Made by a program: the position numbers and the translations under genes. The notes beneath the pieces are model-generated. The model saw only the letters and a list, made by a program, of their open reading frames with translations, did not search any database and had not been told where the DNA came from. 7,642 nt of DNA from assembly GCA_027011025.1 (NCBI GenBank), contig JALVAU010000276.1, positions 1 to 7,642 of the forward strand, in the 5' to 3' direction. This document shows positions 1 to 6,502 of this stretch, one piece after another. This DNA comes from Campylobacteraceae bacterium (lineage in GTDB: Bacteria > Campylobacterota > Campylobacteria > Campylobacterales > Sulfurospirillaceae). Numbering within the stretch: position 1 is the first letter of the stretch; each line of letters opens with the position of its first letter.

Positions 1-492
1 CGCTATGAGTCCGCCTTTGCTTGCACTATAATTGACTTGTCCTACATTTCCTGTTTCGCCAATGATAGATGAGATATTTACTATAGCTCCATATCTCTTT
101 TTATTCATCACTTTTAAAGCTTCTCTGCAACCAATAAAAGCAGAAGTTAGATTTACCTTCAGTACCGACTCAAAATCTTCAGTTTTCATTCTAATAGCTA
201 ACTTATCATTTGTAATACCTGCATTATTAACAAGATAAGATAATTCTCCATCAGACTCAACTATGGTCTTTATACTCTGGATAAAAGCCTGTTCATCAGC
301 TATATCAAAACCGATAACAGCAGCAATACCGCCACTATTTTGAATCTCACTCTTAAGAGCGTCTGCCTCTTGGGGACGGGAACGATAGTTTATCCAAACC
401 TTCAAACCATACTCGGCTAAGGTTAAGGCAATTTGTCTGCCGATACCACTTGCCGCGCCTGTAACTAAAACATTTTTACCTTTAAACTTCAT
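1..492 (-). CDS. fabG: 3-oxoacyl-ACP reductase FabG, N-terminal 164 residues (3' end outside window)
   Basis: This is an NADPH-dependent short-chain dehydrogenase/reductase that reduces 3-oxoacyl-ACP to 3-hydroxyacyl-ACP in the cytoplasmic type II fatty-acid elongation cycle. The visible part is open from the start codon to the window edge. It shows the Rossmann cofactor motif TGAASGIG at residues 11-18, NNAG at 89-92, the active-site Asn114, and the catalytic Ser142, Tyr155 and Lys159, with the S-x12-Y-x3-K spacing of E. coli FabG. The family is usually about 245-250 residues, so roughly a third is missing. The ATG at 490-492 is preceded by AAGGA at 498-502 (minus strand) with a 5-base spacer, which supports this start. 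It lies 30 bp downstream of gpmI on the same strand and probably shares its transcript. A different SDR specificity cannot be excluded by motifs alone, but the neighbourhood and length fit FabG. Confidence 0.93.
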   Translation of the reverse strand, partial: MKFKGKNVLVTGAASGIGRQIALTLAEYGLKVWINYRSRPQEADALKSEIQNSGGIAAVIGFDIADEQAFIQSIKTIVESDGELSYLVNNAGITNDKLAIRMKTEDFESVLKVNLTSAFIGCREALKVMNKKRYGAIVNISSIIGETGNVGQVNYSASKGGLIA

Positions 493-522
493 ATATATCC
501 TTTTATATTATTACTCCACCGA

Positions 523-2001
523 CTAAACTAGTGGTTCATCCATCTCTTTTGGGATTTCCAAACCCATCAATTTTAAAACTGTAGGAGCTACATTGTTTAG
601 CCCTCCGTTTTTTACTTTTTTTATATCTTTGGCTTTAACAAAACAAAAAACATCAAAAGTTGTGTGATTTGTCAAAACTTCGCCTTTTTCGTTTTCCATT
701 TGCTCACAATTTCCATGATCGCTTATCAAAATAAAAGAGTATTTTTGTTCGTCACACTCTTTTAGGATCCTTCCTATCTGTTTATCGACTGCCTCTACTG
801 CCTCTACTGCTGCACTGTAATTTCCCGTATGACCAACCATATCACCATTTGCAAAATTTACCACTATAAAATCATAGCCTGCCTGCATAGATGTTAAAAC
901 TGCATCCCCCACCTCAACGCTACTCATTTGGGGTTTCAAGTCATAGGTAGCAACTTTTGGGCTGGGTATAAGCACTCTACTCTCTCCAATATCAGGCTCT
1001 TCGACACCACCATTTAAGAAAAAAGTTACATGTGCATATTTTTCAGTTTCAGCTATATGCATTTGCGATAATCCACTATCTGAAATCACATCTGCTAGTG
1101 TATTTTTTGGAGGGGTTGAGGGAAACATAACTTTAAATGGATAAGAAGCATCATACTCTGTTATCGTTATACTCGAAATTGCGCTCTTGTCTCTCTTAAA
1201 TTCATTGAAATCTCGAATTCCTATGGAAGCAGATAATTCTCTCATCCTATCATTTCTAAAATTTGCAAAAATTACGCCATCATTTTCATTCATCCCTAGA
1301 TAATCTGACATGCTAATTGGCTCTATAAACTCATCCGTGATATCTTTTGAGTAAGAGTCTTTTATATAATTTTGAGGACTTTTATCTGTTTTTTGTTTCG
1401 CATCTACTATCACATCATAAGCTCTTTTTACTCTATCCCATCTATTGTCTCTGTCCATCGCATAAAATCTTCCACAAATCGTAGCAATTTTTATATCTTT
1501 GTCACAAATATTCTCTAGCTGTTCAATAAAATCTATACCGGATGTTGGGCTTACATCTCTTCCGTCAGTTATAACATGTAAAAAAACTTTCTTGCCACTA
1601 TCTTTTGCTATTTTTGCAAGAGCGATGATGTGATCTATATGAGAGTGAACACCACCATCACTAACCAATCCGATTATATGAATATCACCCTTAACTCCCA
1701 ATATATCCTTTAGGGCTGGATTATTTTTGAGAGTATCCTCTTTTATAGCCAAAGAGATTTTTACAAGATTTTGATACATAACGCGCCCTGCACCTATGCA
1801 CATATGACCTACTTCGCTATTCCCCATCTGCCCCTCGGGAAGTCCAACCGCGAGTCCGGAAGTTTTAATCAATGAATTTGGAACTTCTTTGAAAAGTTTA
1901 TCATAAGTCGGTTTTTTAGCATTTGCAAAAGCATTTGCTCTTGAGTCCGGATTATATCCGATACCATCTGTAATAACAAGTATGGTTTTATTGCAATTCA
2001 T
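523..2001 (-). CDS. gpmI: 2,3-bisphosphoglycerate-independent phosphoglycerate mutase
   Basis: It interconverts 3-phosphoglycerate and 2-phosphoglycerate in glycolysis/gluconeogenesis through a phosphoserine intermediate and two metal ions (usually Mn). It belongs to the alkaline phosphatase superfamily. The 492-residue length is slightly short of the usual 500-515. The metal and catalytic residues are all visible: Asp12 (TDG), nucleophile Ser62 in MGNSEVGH (59-66), His119 in SDGGVHSH, RD at 148-149, Arg178 and Arg184 in GRFYAMDRD, Lys321, Asp387 and His391 in NGDMVGH, Asp428-His429 in SDHGN, and His446 in NHTT. The phosphatase-like fold is split by the inserted transferase domain (about 75-295), as in the family. 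The start at 1999-2001 has AAGG 9 bases upstream. It is the first gene of a probable gpmI-fabG transcript and is divergent from mraY. Nothing indicates damage. Confidence 0.97.
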   Translation of the reverse strand: MNCNKTILVITDGIGYNPDSRANAFANAKKPTYDKLFKEVPNSLIKTSGLAVGLPEGQMGNSEVGHMCIGAGRVMYQNLVKISLAIKEDTLKNNPALKDILGVKGDIHIIGLVSDGGVHSHIDHIIALAKIAKDSGKKVFLHVITDGRDVSPTSGIDFIEQLENICDKDIKIATICGRFYAMDRDNRWDRVKRAYDVIVDAKQKTDKSPQNYIKDSYSKDITDEFIEPISMSDYLGMNENDGVIFANFRNDRMRELSASIGIRDFNEFKRDKSAISSITITEYDASYPFKVMFPSTPPKNTLADVISDSGLSQMHIAETEKYAHVTFFLNGGVEEPDIGESRVLIPSPKVATYDLKPQMSSVEVGDAVLTSMQAGYDFIVVNFANGDMVGHTGNYSAAVEAVEAVDKQIGRILKECDEQKYSFILISDHGNCEQMENEKGEVLTNHTTFDVFCFVKAKDIKKVKNGGLNNVAPTVLKLMGLEIPKEMDEPLV

Positions 2002-2080
2002 AAATTTTTACCTTTTAAATACGCTTATAAGCAATATTTTACTAGAATTATACTTTCAATAAAATATAAATGGATTTTTT
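2002..2080. promoter_or_regulatory. gpmI/mraY divergent intergenic region with overlapping -10 boxes
   Basis: This 79-bp region must hold the promoters for both directions. On the minus strand a perfect TATAAT lies at 2052-2047, predicting a start near 2040 and a 5' leader of about 39 bases for gpmI. On the plus strand TATACT lies at 2049-2054, predicting a start near 2061 and a leader of about 20 bases for mraY. The two hexamers share four base pairs, so polymerase could bind in only one orientation at a time. No convincing -35 element is seen, which is normal for Campylobacterota housekeeping promoters. A 10-bp perfect palindrome, GCTTATAAGC, lies at 2023-2032 within the gpmI leader. The promoter calls are by eye only. 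Confidence 0.5.
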
Positions 2081-3145
2081 ATGCTCTATTGGCTCTATCA
2101 AGCAACTCACATCAACATTTTTCAATACATCACTGTCCGTTCCGGTATTGCATTTTTTATCTCACTCTTTATAAGTATGTACCTTATGCCAAAATTTATA
2201 AAATGGGCAAAAAACAGAAATGCAAATCAACCCATATACTCTTTAGCACCACAAGGACACCAATTAAAAGGAAAAACTCCTACCATGGGCGGATTAGTAA
2301 TTGTATTTGCAGCTCTCATAGCCATCCTTATATGTGTGAATTTAACAAACATATTTGCATTAGTAGGATTTGGTGTTATAACTCTATTTGGATTGATTGG
2401 CATAAAAGATGATATATCAAAAATAGTCGGTAAAAATAACAACTCCGGTTTAAGTGCAAAATTAAAATTTTCTCTACAATTTACCTCTGCACTTGTAATT
2501 TCATATTTCCTATATCAAAGCACCGTTTTAGACACAAGTCTATTTTTACCATTTTACAAACACCCTGTACTAGATATGCAGTGGTTTGCTGTTTTCTTTT
2601 GGGCTTTTGTTATGGTGTCATCAAGCAATGCGGTAAATCTCACTGATGGGTTGGATGGATTAGCAACAGTACCATCTATACTATCCATGCTTACCCTTGG
2701 TATATTTGTTTACATCAGTGGCCATGCTATACTTAGCGGATACCTGCTCTTACCAAAGATAAGTGGCATAGGTGAAGTAGTTATCATAGCTGCCTCCTTA
2801 ATAGGTTCACTTGTGGGCTTTTTATGGTATAACTGCTACCCTGCTGAAGTATTTATGGGAGATAGCGGGAGTTTGAGTTTGGGGGCCTTTATAGGATATA
2901 TGGCTATAATCTCAAAAAATGAATTTCTGCTCGTTCTTGTCGGCTTTGTTTTCGTACTAGAGACAATGTCGGTAATCTTGCAAGTCGGGAGTTTCAAAAC
3001 CAGAAAAAAAAGGGTTTTTCTGATGGCACCTATTCATCACCATTTTGAGATAAAAGGCTGGGCTGAAAATAAGATAATAGTAAGATTTTGGATTATGGCT
3101 CTCATATCAAATATCATAGCATTAACGGCTCTTAAGATCAGATGA
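2081..3145 (+). CDS. mraY: Phospho-N-acetylmuramoyl-pentapeptide-transferase (lipid I synthase)
   Basis: This integral membrane enzyme transfers phospho-MurNAc-pentapeptide from UDP to undecaprenyl phosphate, making lipid I, the first membrane step of peptidoglycan synthesis. At 354 residues it has the usual family length (about 355-360). About ten hydrophobic segments alternate with the conserved cytoplasmic loops. The hallmarks are intact: the loop around KGKTPTMGG (63-71), the Mg-associated Asp pair 110-111 in [15 protein letters not shown] (186-195), Asp261 in [11 protein letters not shown] (258-268), and the triple-His motif MAPIHHHFE (315-323). The ATG at 2081 follows GGA at 2072-2074 with a 6-base spacer, a weak ribosome site. 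The next gene, murD, starts inside its stop codon. The length and motifs leave little doubt. Confidence 0.98.
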   Translation: MLYWLYQATHINIFQYITVRSGIAFFISLFISMYLMPKFIKWAKNRNANQPIYSLAPQGHQLKGKTPTMGGLVIVFAALIAILICVNLTNIFALVGFGVITLFGLIGIKDDISKIVGKNNNSGLSAKLKFSLQFTSALVISYFLYQSTVLDTSLFLPFYKHPVLDMQWFAVFFWAFVMVSSSNAVNLTDGLDGLATVPSILSMLTLGIFVYISGHAILSGYLLLPKISGIGEVVIIAASLIGSLVGFLWYNCYPAEVFMGDSGSLSLGAFIGYMAIISKNEFLLVLVGFVFVLETMSVILQVGSFKTRKKRVFLMAPIHHHFEIKGWAENKIIVRFWIMALISNIIALTALKIR

Positions 3146-4332
3146 TAACACTATTTGGACACGGAAAAACTACTAAAGCCATAGCAAAAAGATTTCAAAA
3201 CTGCCAAATTTTTGACGACCATTTTAAAGAAAAAAGCTTCGATGAATTTGGCAATGAACTACTTCCGCCAAATGAATTTAATCCAAAAAATTCTGATATT
3301 CAAATACCAAGCCCTAGTTTTCCGCAAAATCATCCTCTTGTAAAAAAAGCAACAAATCTAGTAAGCGAATATGATTTTTTTGCAAAAGATATGCCATTTT
3401 CCATCTGGATAAGTGGAACTAATGGCAAAACAACTACCACCCAAATGTTGGATTTTATCTTCAAAGAAAGAGGTGCAGAGTGTGGAGGAAATATAGGAAA
3501 TCCTCTTGCCAATTTAGATAAAAACAATAAATTATGGATACTAGAAACTAGCTCCTATATGCTCCATCAAACAAAAATAGCAACCCCGGATATATATCTA
3601 CTTTTACCCGTAAAGCCTGATCATTTGAGTTGGCACGGTAGTTTTAAAGAGTATGAAAAGGCAAAACTGAGTCCATTAGAAAGAATGAGTGAAGGGAGTA
3701 TAGCAATCATTCCCGAAGTTTATAAAGATATAAAAACTTCAGCCCATAAGATATTCTATGAAGATGAGTATGATTTGGCAAAAAAGATGGGTATCGATAT
3801 AGAACAAGTAGCATTTCAAGCACCTTTTCTACTTGATGCTCTTTTGGCTCTTGCTTGTGAAAAAATACTTTTAAACTCAATTGATTATAAAAGGTTTAAT
3901 AAATTTAAAACTGATGAGCATAAACTAGAGGAGTTCAAAGATAAATCAGGCAGAGTTTGGGTAAATGACTCTAAAGGTACAAATCTTGATGCAACACTCG
4001 AAGCTTTAAAAAGATACAAAGATAAAAATTTGATTTTGATCCTTGGAGGAGACGATAAAGGAGTGGACTTAACGCCTCTTTTTGATGCTATGAAACCTCT
4101 ACATGTAAAGGTTTTTGCGATAGGTGCAAACACAGATAAAATAGTAAATTTTTGTCAAAAAATAGACAAAAAAGCCATAGCTAGCAAGTATCTTGAAAAA
4201 GCTATAGAAGAGATACAGAAGATTCATACAGACAAAACTACGGTTTTACTTTCGCCTGCTGCCTCTAGTTTGGATCAATTTAGCTCTTATATTGACCGTG
4301 GAAAATTATTTAAAAAATTAGCAAATAGCTAA
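3142..4332 (+). CDS. murD: UDP-N-acetylmuramoylalanine--D-glutamate ligase
   Basis: This cytoplasmic ATP-dependent Mur ligase adds D-glutamate to UDP-MurNAc-L-Ala. A short N-terminal Rossmann-like part (1-85; glycine-rich [11 protein letters not shown]) is followed by the ATP-binding central domain with P-loop SGTNGKTTT (91-99), GNIGNP (116-121), LETSSYML (134-141) and DHLSWHG...YEKAK (160-175), where Lys175 matches the carbamylated lysine. The C-terminal domain has EHKLEEF (259-265), NDSKGTN (275-281), GGDDKG (302-307) and [10 protein letters not shown] (371-380). At 396 residues it is clearly shorter than E. coli MurD (438), mostly in the N-terminal domain. The usual HNxxN-type motif of the central domain is replaced by a stretch around [13 protein letters not shown] (226-238). 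The start codon overlaps the mraY stop as ATGA, so translation is probably coupled. It converges with the repair gene 18 bp downstream. Confidence 0.96.
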   Translation: MITLFGHGKTTKAIAKRFQNCQIFDDHFKEKSFDEFGNELLPPNEFNPKNSDIQIPSPSFPQNHPLVKKATNLVSEYDFFAKDMPFSIWISGTNGKTTTTQMLDFIFKERGAECGGNIGNPLANLDKNNKLWILETSSYMLHQTKIATPDIYLLLPVKPDHLSWHGSFKEYEKAKLSPLERMSEGSIAIIPEVYKDIKTSAHKIFYEDEYDLAKKMGIDIEQVAFQAPFLLDALLALACEKILLNSIDYKRFNKFKTDEHKLEEFKDKSGRVWVNDSKGTNLDATLEALKRYKDKNLILILGGDDKGVDLTPLFDAMKPLHVKVFAIGANTDKIVNFCQKIDKKAIASKYLEKAIEEIQKIHTDKTTVLLSPAASSLDQFSSYIDRGKLFKKLANS

Positions 4333-4350
4333 AGGACACCTCTCATAACC

Positions 4351-5124
4351 CTAAAGTTTCAACTTAAGGCTTATCGGACAGTGATCACTACCTATGATAT
4401 CATCATGAATTTGTGCGTCAATTATATTGTCCTTTAAATCACTTGAGACATAAAAATAGTCTATTCTCCATCCAACATTGTTTTTTCTTGCCCCTGCTCT
4501 GTAAGACCACCAAGAGTATCTATCTTTTATGTCACCATTTACATGTCTAAATGTATCTATATAGCCATTTGATAACAATTTATCTATCCACTCTCTTTCC
4601 ATTTTTAAAAAACCTGATGTGTTTTCATTGGCTTTTGGACGAGCCAAGTCTATCTCTTTGTGAGCTGTATTTACATCTCCACAGATAATCAATGATTTTC
4701 CCTCTTTACGAAGTTTTTGACAATGAGTAAAAAATCTATCATAAAAAGCCATCTTGTAGGCTAGGCGCTCTTCATTTCTTTGTCCATTTGGAAAATAGAC
4801 ATTTAGAAAAACTATATTTTTATAGTGAAACTCATTGATTCTTCCTTCATCTAATATATCAACATTTTGTGCTATACCTGATTTTTCAGATGGTACAGAG
4901 CTAAAAAGTGCTACTCCTGATTGACCTTTTTTACTTGATGAGTTCACATGAACCTCACAAAAATTTTTCTCAAATATTGTTGATGGTATCTGCTCTTTTT
5001 GGGCTTTTATCTCCTGAAGTGCTAAAAAATCAACTTCTTTTTCATCTATCCACCTTAATGCTTCTTTTTTGTCAACTGCTCTTATGCCATTTACATTCCA
5101 AGATACAAAATTTAACTCTTCCAT
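4351..5124 (-). CDS. xth: Exodeoxyribonuclease III / AP endonuclease (Xth/ExoA family)
   Basis: This Mg-dependent DNA-repair enzyme of the endonuclease/exonuclease/phosphatase fold cleaves 5' of abasic sites and removes damaged 3' ends in base-excision repair. Its 257 residues match the family (about 250-270). Motifs in order are: SWNVNGIRA (8-16), with Asn10 and Asn12; LQEIK (36-40), with metal ligand Glu38; NVYFPNG (108-114), with Tyr110; CGDVNTAH (148-155), with Asp150 and Asn152; YSWWSYR (203-209); WRIDYFYVS (219-227), with Asp222; and the closing SDHCP (246-250), with the catalytic Asp247-His248 pair. The GWRIDYF and SDHCP forms resemble the ExoA/APE1 branch. The ATG at 5122-5124 is preceded by GGAG at 5132-5135 with a 7-base spacer. 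It stands alone on the minus strand and converges with murD. No confident promoter was found upstream. Confidence 0.95.
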   Translation of the reverse strand: MEELNFVSWNVNGIRAVDKKEALRWIDEKEVDFLALQEIKAQKEQIPSTIFEKNFCEVHVNSSSKKGQSGVALFSSVPSEKSGIAQNVDILDEGRINEFHYKNIVFLNVYFPNGQRNEERLAYKMAFYDRFFTHCQKLRKEGKSLIICGDVNTAHKEIDLARPKANENTSGFLKMEREWIDKLLSNGYIDTFRHVNGDIKDRYSWWSYRAGARKNNVGWRIDYFYVSSDLKDNIIDAQIHDDIIGSDHCPISLKLKL

Positions 5125-5236
5125 GTTATTACTCCATCAACCAAATGCATCAACTTTTGAAAAACATAGACTTGGTGAAATGTAAACAGAAAAATTTGCA
5201 GAACCTTACTATGCTAATTCAAAAAAATTTCTATTT

Positions 5237-5268
5237 ACAGATTGTCGAGTATCTGTTTTCCCTTCGGG
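5237..5268. repeat. Two adjacent small inverted repeats
   Basis: ACAGAT and ATCTGT form a 6-bp stem around an 8-base loop (5237-5256). Three bases on, CCCTTCGGG (5260-5268) is a short GC stem with a TTC loop. Read on the minus strand, they are followed after nine bases by a run of seven T (5227-5221). That spacing is too long for a standard intrinsic terminator. The role is unknown. Confidence 0.4.
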
Positions 5269-5313
5269 TGCTTTAGTTTTATCCATATATTTTTATGTAT
5301 TCATTTGACTTCA

Positions 5314-5325
5314 GCTTAGCTAAGC
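5314..5325. repeat. 12-bp perfect palindrome GCTTAGCTAAGC
   Basis: This is an uninterrupted 12-bp palindrome in the spacer, about 140 bp upstream of the fecR-like start and 190 bp upstream of xth on the other side. It could be an operator-like site or simply part of the decayed frame described at 5209-5411. No second copy was noticed elsewhere in the window. Confidence 0.45.
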
Positions 5326-5424
5326 CTTCATAAATCTGCTTTGTCTATGAAAAAAACTAAAACATCAAAAGCTGCTCTGTTTGGTCGATAGAGTAACAAT
5401 ACTATTTGTTTTTAACCAATATTT

Positions 5425-5459
5425 TAGTATCATTTAACAAAATTATTCATAAAAGGAAA
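5425..5459 (+). promoter_or_regulatory. Candidate promoter and ribosome site of the fecR-like operon
   Basis: TAGTAT at 5425-5430 is a reasonable -10 box in an A/T-rich context and would give a leader of about 27 bases. A clear -35 element is absent. AAGGA at 5453-5457 lies 6 bases before the ATG at 5464 and is a good ribosome site. I found no convincing sigma-54 or sigma-28 element upstream. Confidence 0.35.
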
Positions 5460-5463
5460 TGTA

Positions 5464-5883
5464 ATGCGTATATTACTCAGTTTTGTATTGCTTGTCTCTT
5501 TTCTATTCGCTCAGGATATTGCGATAGTAAAGAAAGTTACAGGTAAAGTGTTTGCCAAGAGGTCAGAAAAAAATATCAGGTTAAATATCGGAAATAAGTT
5601 GCAAAAAGGAGATATTATAATTACCAAAAAAGATAGTTCGATTGGTGTAATATTTCATGATGGAACTCTTCTTTCCTTGGGTGAAAATAGTATATTGTCC
5701 GTTGACAAATACATATTTGAACCAGCTAATAAGAAATTTGCATTTGATATCAACATGAAGAAAGGGTTAGCGACTTTTGAATCCGGCAAAATCGGAAAGT
5801 TATCTCCAAATTCTGTACACTTCAATGTTCCAGAGGGCACTATTGGAATTCGTGGTACTAAATTTTATGTGGAGGTGAAATAA
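5464..5883 (+). CDS. Secreted FecR-domain protein
   Basis: This is a small exported protein of 139 residues. Residues 1-16 form a signal peptide (basic MR start, hydrophobic core, probable cleavage after FLFA). Nearly all the rest is one FecR domain: GDIIITKKDSSIGVIFHDGT (49-68), SLGENSILSV (71-80), and the closing signature PEGTIGIRGTKFYVEV (123-138). Classical FecR is an inner-membrane anti-sigma regulator that reads a TonB-dependent receptor. This protein lacks the N-terminal cytoplasmic and membrane parts, and no sigma factor or receptor gene is nearby, so only the periplasmic ligand- or partner-sensing module is present. It starts a packed unit with the OmpA-like gene (2-bp gap) and the CHASE2 gene. 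Its specific role is inferred from this company and is not known. AAGGA 6 bases upstream supports the ATG. Confidence 0.85.
   Translation: MRILLSFVLLVSFLFAQDIAIVKKVTGKVFAKRSEKNIRLNIGNKLQKGDIIITKKDSSIGVIFHDGTLLSLGENSILSVDKYIFEPANKKFAFDINMKKGLATFESGKIGKLSPNSVHFNVPEGTIGIRGTKFYVEVK
5871..5878 (+). promoter_or_regulatory. Strong Shine-Dalgarno GGAGGTGA for the OmpA-like gene
   Basis: This near-perfect anti-16S complement lies inside the last codons of the fecR-like gene (Val-Glu-Val), 7 bases before the ATG at 5886. It decides that start and is much stronger than the other ribosome sites in the window. The OmpA-like protein may therefore be made in excess over its upstream neighbour. Confidence 0.75.
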
Positions 5884-5885
5884 TT

Positions 5886-6488
5886 ATGGAAGTAGCAGTA
5901 ATTTTAACATGGATAGGTATGATAGTTGCATCACTTATGCAAAGTCCAGTTCCGCATACTACAGTAGTATTGGTTGATAATGATAAATCACACAATGCAA
6001 TTGTTGTGCAAACAAAAGCCGGTTTAGTTACAATTGATAAACCTGGAAATTATGTAAATCTAACTTCAGCAAAACAGAAACCAAGTGCTATAAAAACAAT
6101 GAGTAAGGCAGAAATAGCTAAGAGATTCAAAAGTGCTATAAAAGCTCAACCTGCAAAACCTATACACATATATCTATATTTTCAAAACGGTACTAGTAAA
6201 TTGACAAAAGAATCTTTAAGTCAACTCCCACACATATATAAACTCATAAAAGAGAGGGCTCCTTGTGATGTTAATATAATCGGACATACAGACACAACAG
6301 GCTCTCAAAAAGCAAACCTGAGACTTTCACTAAAAAGAGCAGAGGGAATAAAAAAATGGATACTGTCAAAAAACACAACCCTAAATAATTTAAAAGTTGA
6401 ATCTTACGGAGAAAATGACCTTTTGGTTCCAACCCCAGACAATGTAGCTGAACCAAAAAATCGTACAGTTGAGCTTTTAATAAGATAA
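5886..6488 (+). CDS. OmpA-family peptidoglycan-binding protein (periplasmic, no beta-barrel)
   Basis: The 200-residue protein has an N-terminal hydrophobic segment (4-19), a linker with some beta character (25-90) and a C-terminal OmpA-like domain (about 93-198). The domain shows the signature GHTDTTGS (133-140), LRLSLKRA (145-152) and NRTVELLIR (192-200). Asp136 and Arg151 have the 15-residue spacing of the diaminopimelate-binding pair of E. coli OmpA (Asp271, Arg286), so it should grip peptidoglycan. There is no outer-membrane barrel and no lipobox cysteine. The N-terminus begins MEVAV, without the usual basic residues, so it may be an uncleaved inner-membrane anchor rather than a normal signal peptide. 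It is translated 2 bp after the FecR gene and lies 14 bp before the CHASE2 gene. A flagellar MotB-type stator role is unlikely because MotA is absent and the MotB plug and anchor features are not seen. Confidence 0.85.
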   Translation: MEVAVILTWIGMIVASLMQSPVPHTTVVLVDNDKSHNAIVVQTKAGLVTIDKPGNYVNLTSAKQKPSAIKTMSKAEIAKRFKSAIKAQPAKPIHIYLYFQNGTSKLTKESLSQLPHIYKLIKERAPCDVNIIGHTDTTGSQKANLRLSLKRAEGIKKWILSKNTTLNNLKVESYGENDLLVPTPDNVAEPKNRTVELLIR

Positions 6489-6502
6489 AGAAGTAAAAAC
6501 AG

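Larger units (their letters stand above)
5209..5411 (-). pseudogene. Possible decayed coding remnant, unidentified
   Basis: Three adjoining minus-strand stretches in successive frames read like protein. Positions 5411-5328 (27 codons) include RPNRAAFDVLVFFIDKADL; 5344-5279 (21 codons) include QIYEGLAKLKSNEYIKIYG; and 5286-5209 (25 codons, from an ATG) include KAPEGKTDTRQSVNRNFF. Each junction needs a frameshift in the same direction, which would join them into one chain of roughly 65 residues ending at the TAG at 5209-5211. No member has a recognisable domain or a ribosome site. The plus strand also has a 40-codon open stretch here (5186-5305), so both the strand and the coding status are uncertain. 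I do not recognise the family. Chance open frames in AT-rich spacer DNA remain a real alternative. Confidence 0.2.
5125..5463. other. 339-bp intergenic region without an intact gene
   Basis: This stretch separates xth (minus) from the fecR-like gene (plus), so it should hold both their promoters. It contains the xth ribosome site at 5132-5135, a set of short broken minus-strand frames (5209-5411), three small inverted repeats (5237-5256, 5260-5268, 5314-5325) and the fecR-like leader at its right end. I see no tRNA, rRNA or CRISPR-like pattern and no complete gene. Confidence 0.7.

Noticed and set aside
32..238. Plus-strand open frame opposite fabG
   Set aside because: It is the complement of conserved FabG codons, including the NNAG region, with no ribosome site or domain.
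787..815. Tandem 9-bp GCCTCTACT repeat inside gpmI
   Set aside because: It encodes AAVEAVEAV just after the NGDMVGH motif, where the family normally has a similar Ala/Val/Glu helix. It is ordinary coding sequence.
2089..2412. Open frame overlapping the start of mraY on the same strand
   Set aside because: It is out of frame with a complete, fully conserved MraY, and its His/Cys-rich product has no domain. It is a shadow frame.
4350..4369. Hairpin CCTAAAGT-TTCA-ACTTAAGG as a terminator
   Set aside because: It has one mismatch in the stem and no T-run on either strand, and it lies within the xth coding end.
4908..5276. Plus-strand open frame antisense to the start of xth and into the spacer
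   Set aside because: Most of it is the antisense of conserved xth codons. It has no ribosome site and a low-complexity Leu/Gln-rich product.
5358..5390. Possible sigma-28-like element (TAAA ... GTCGATAG) upstream of the fecR-like gene
   Set aside because: The spacing between the two parts is several bases too long and the -10 part matches poorly. No flagellar gene is nearby.
5125..5463. Integron attC site, CRISPR repeat or tRNA in the spacer
   Set aside because: No paired core sites, no regularly spaced repeats and no cloverleaf pattern were found.
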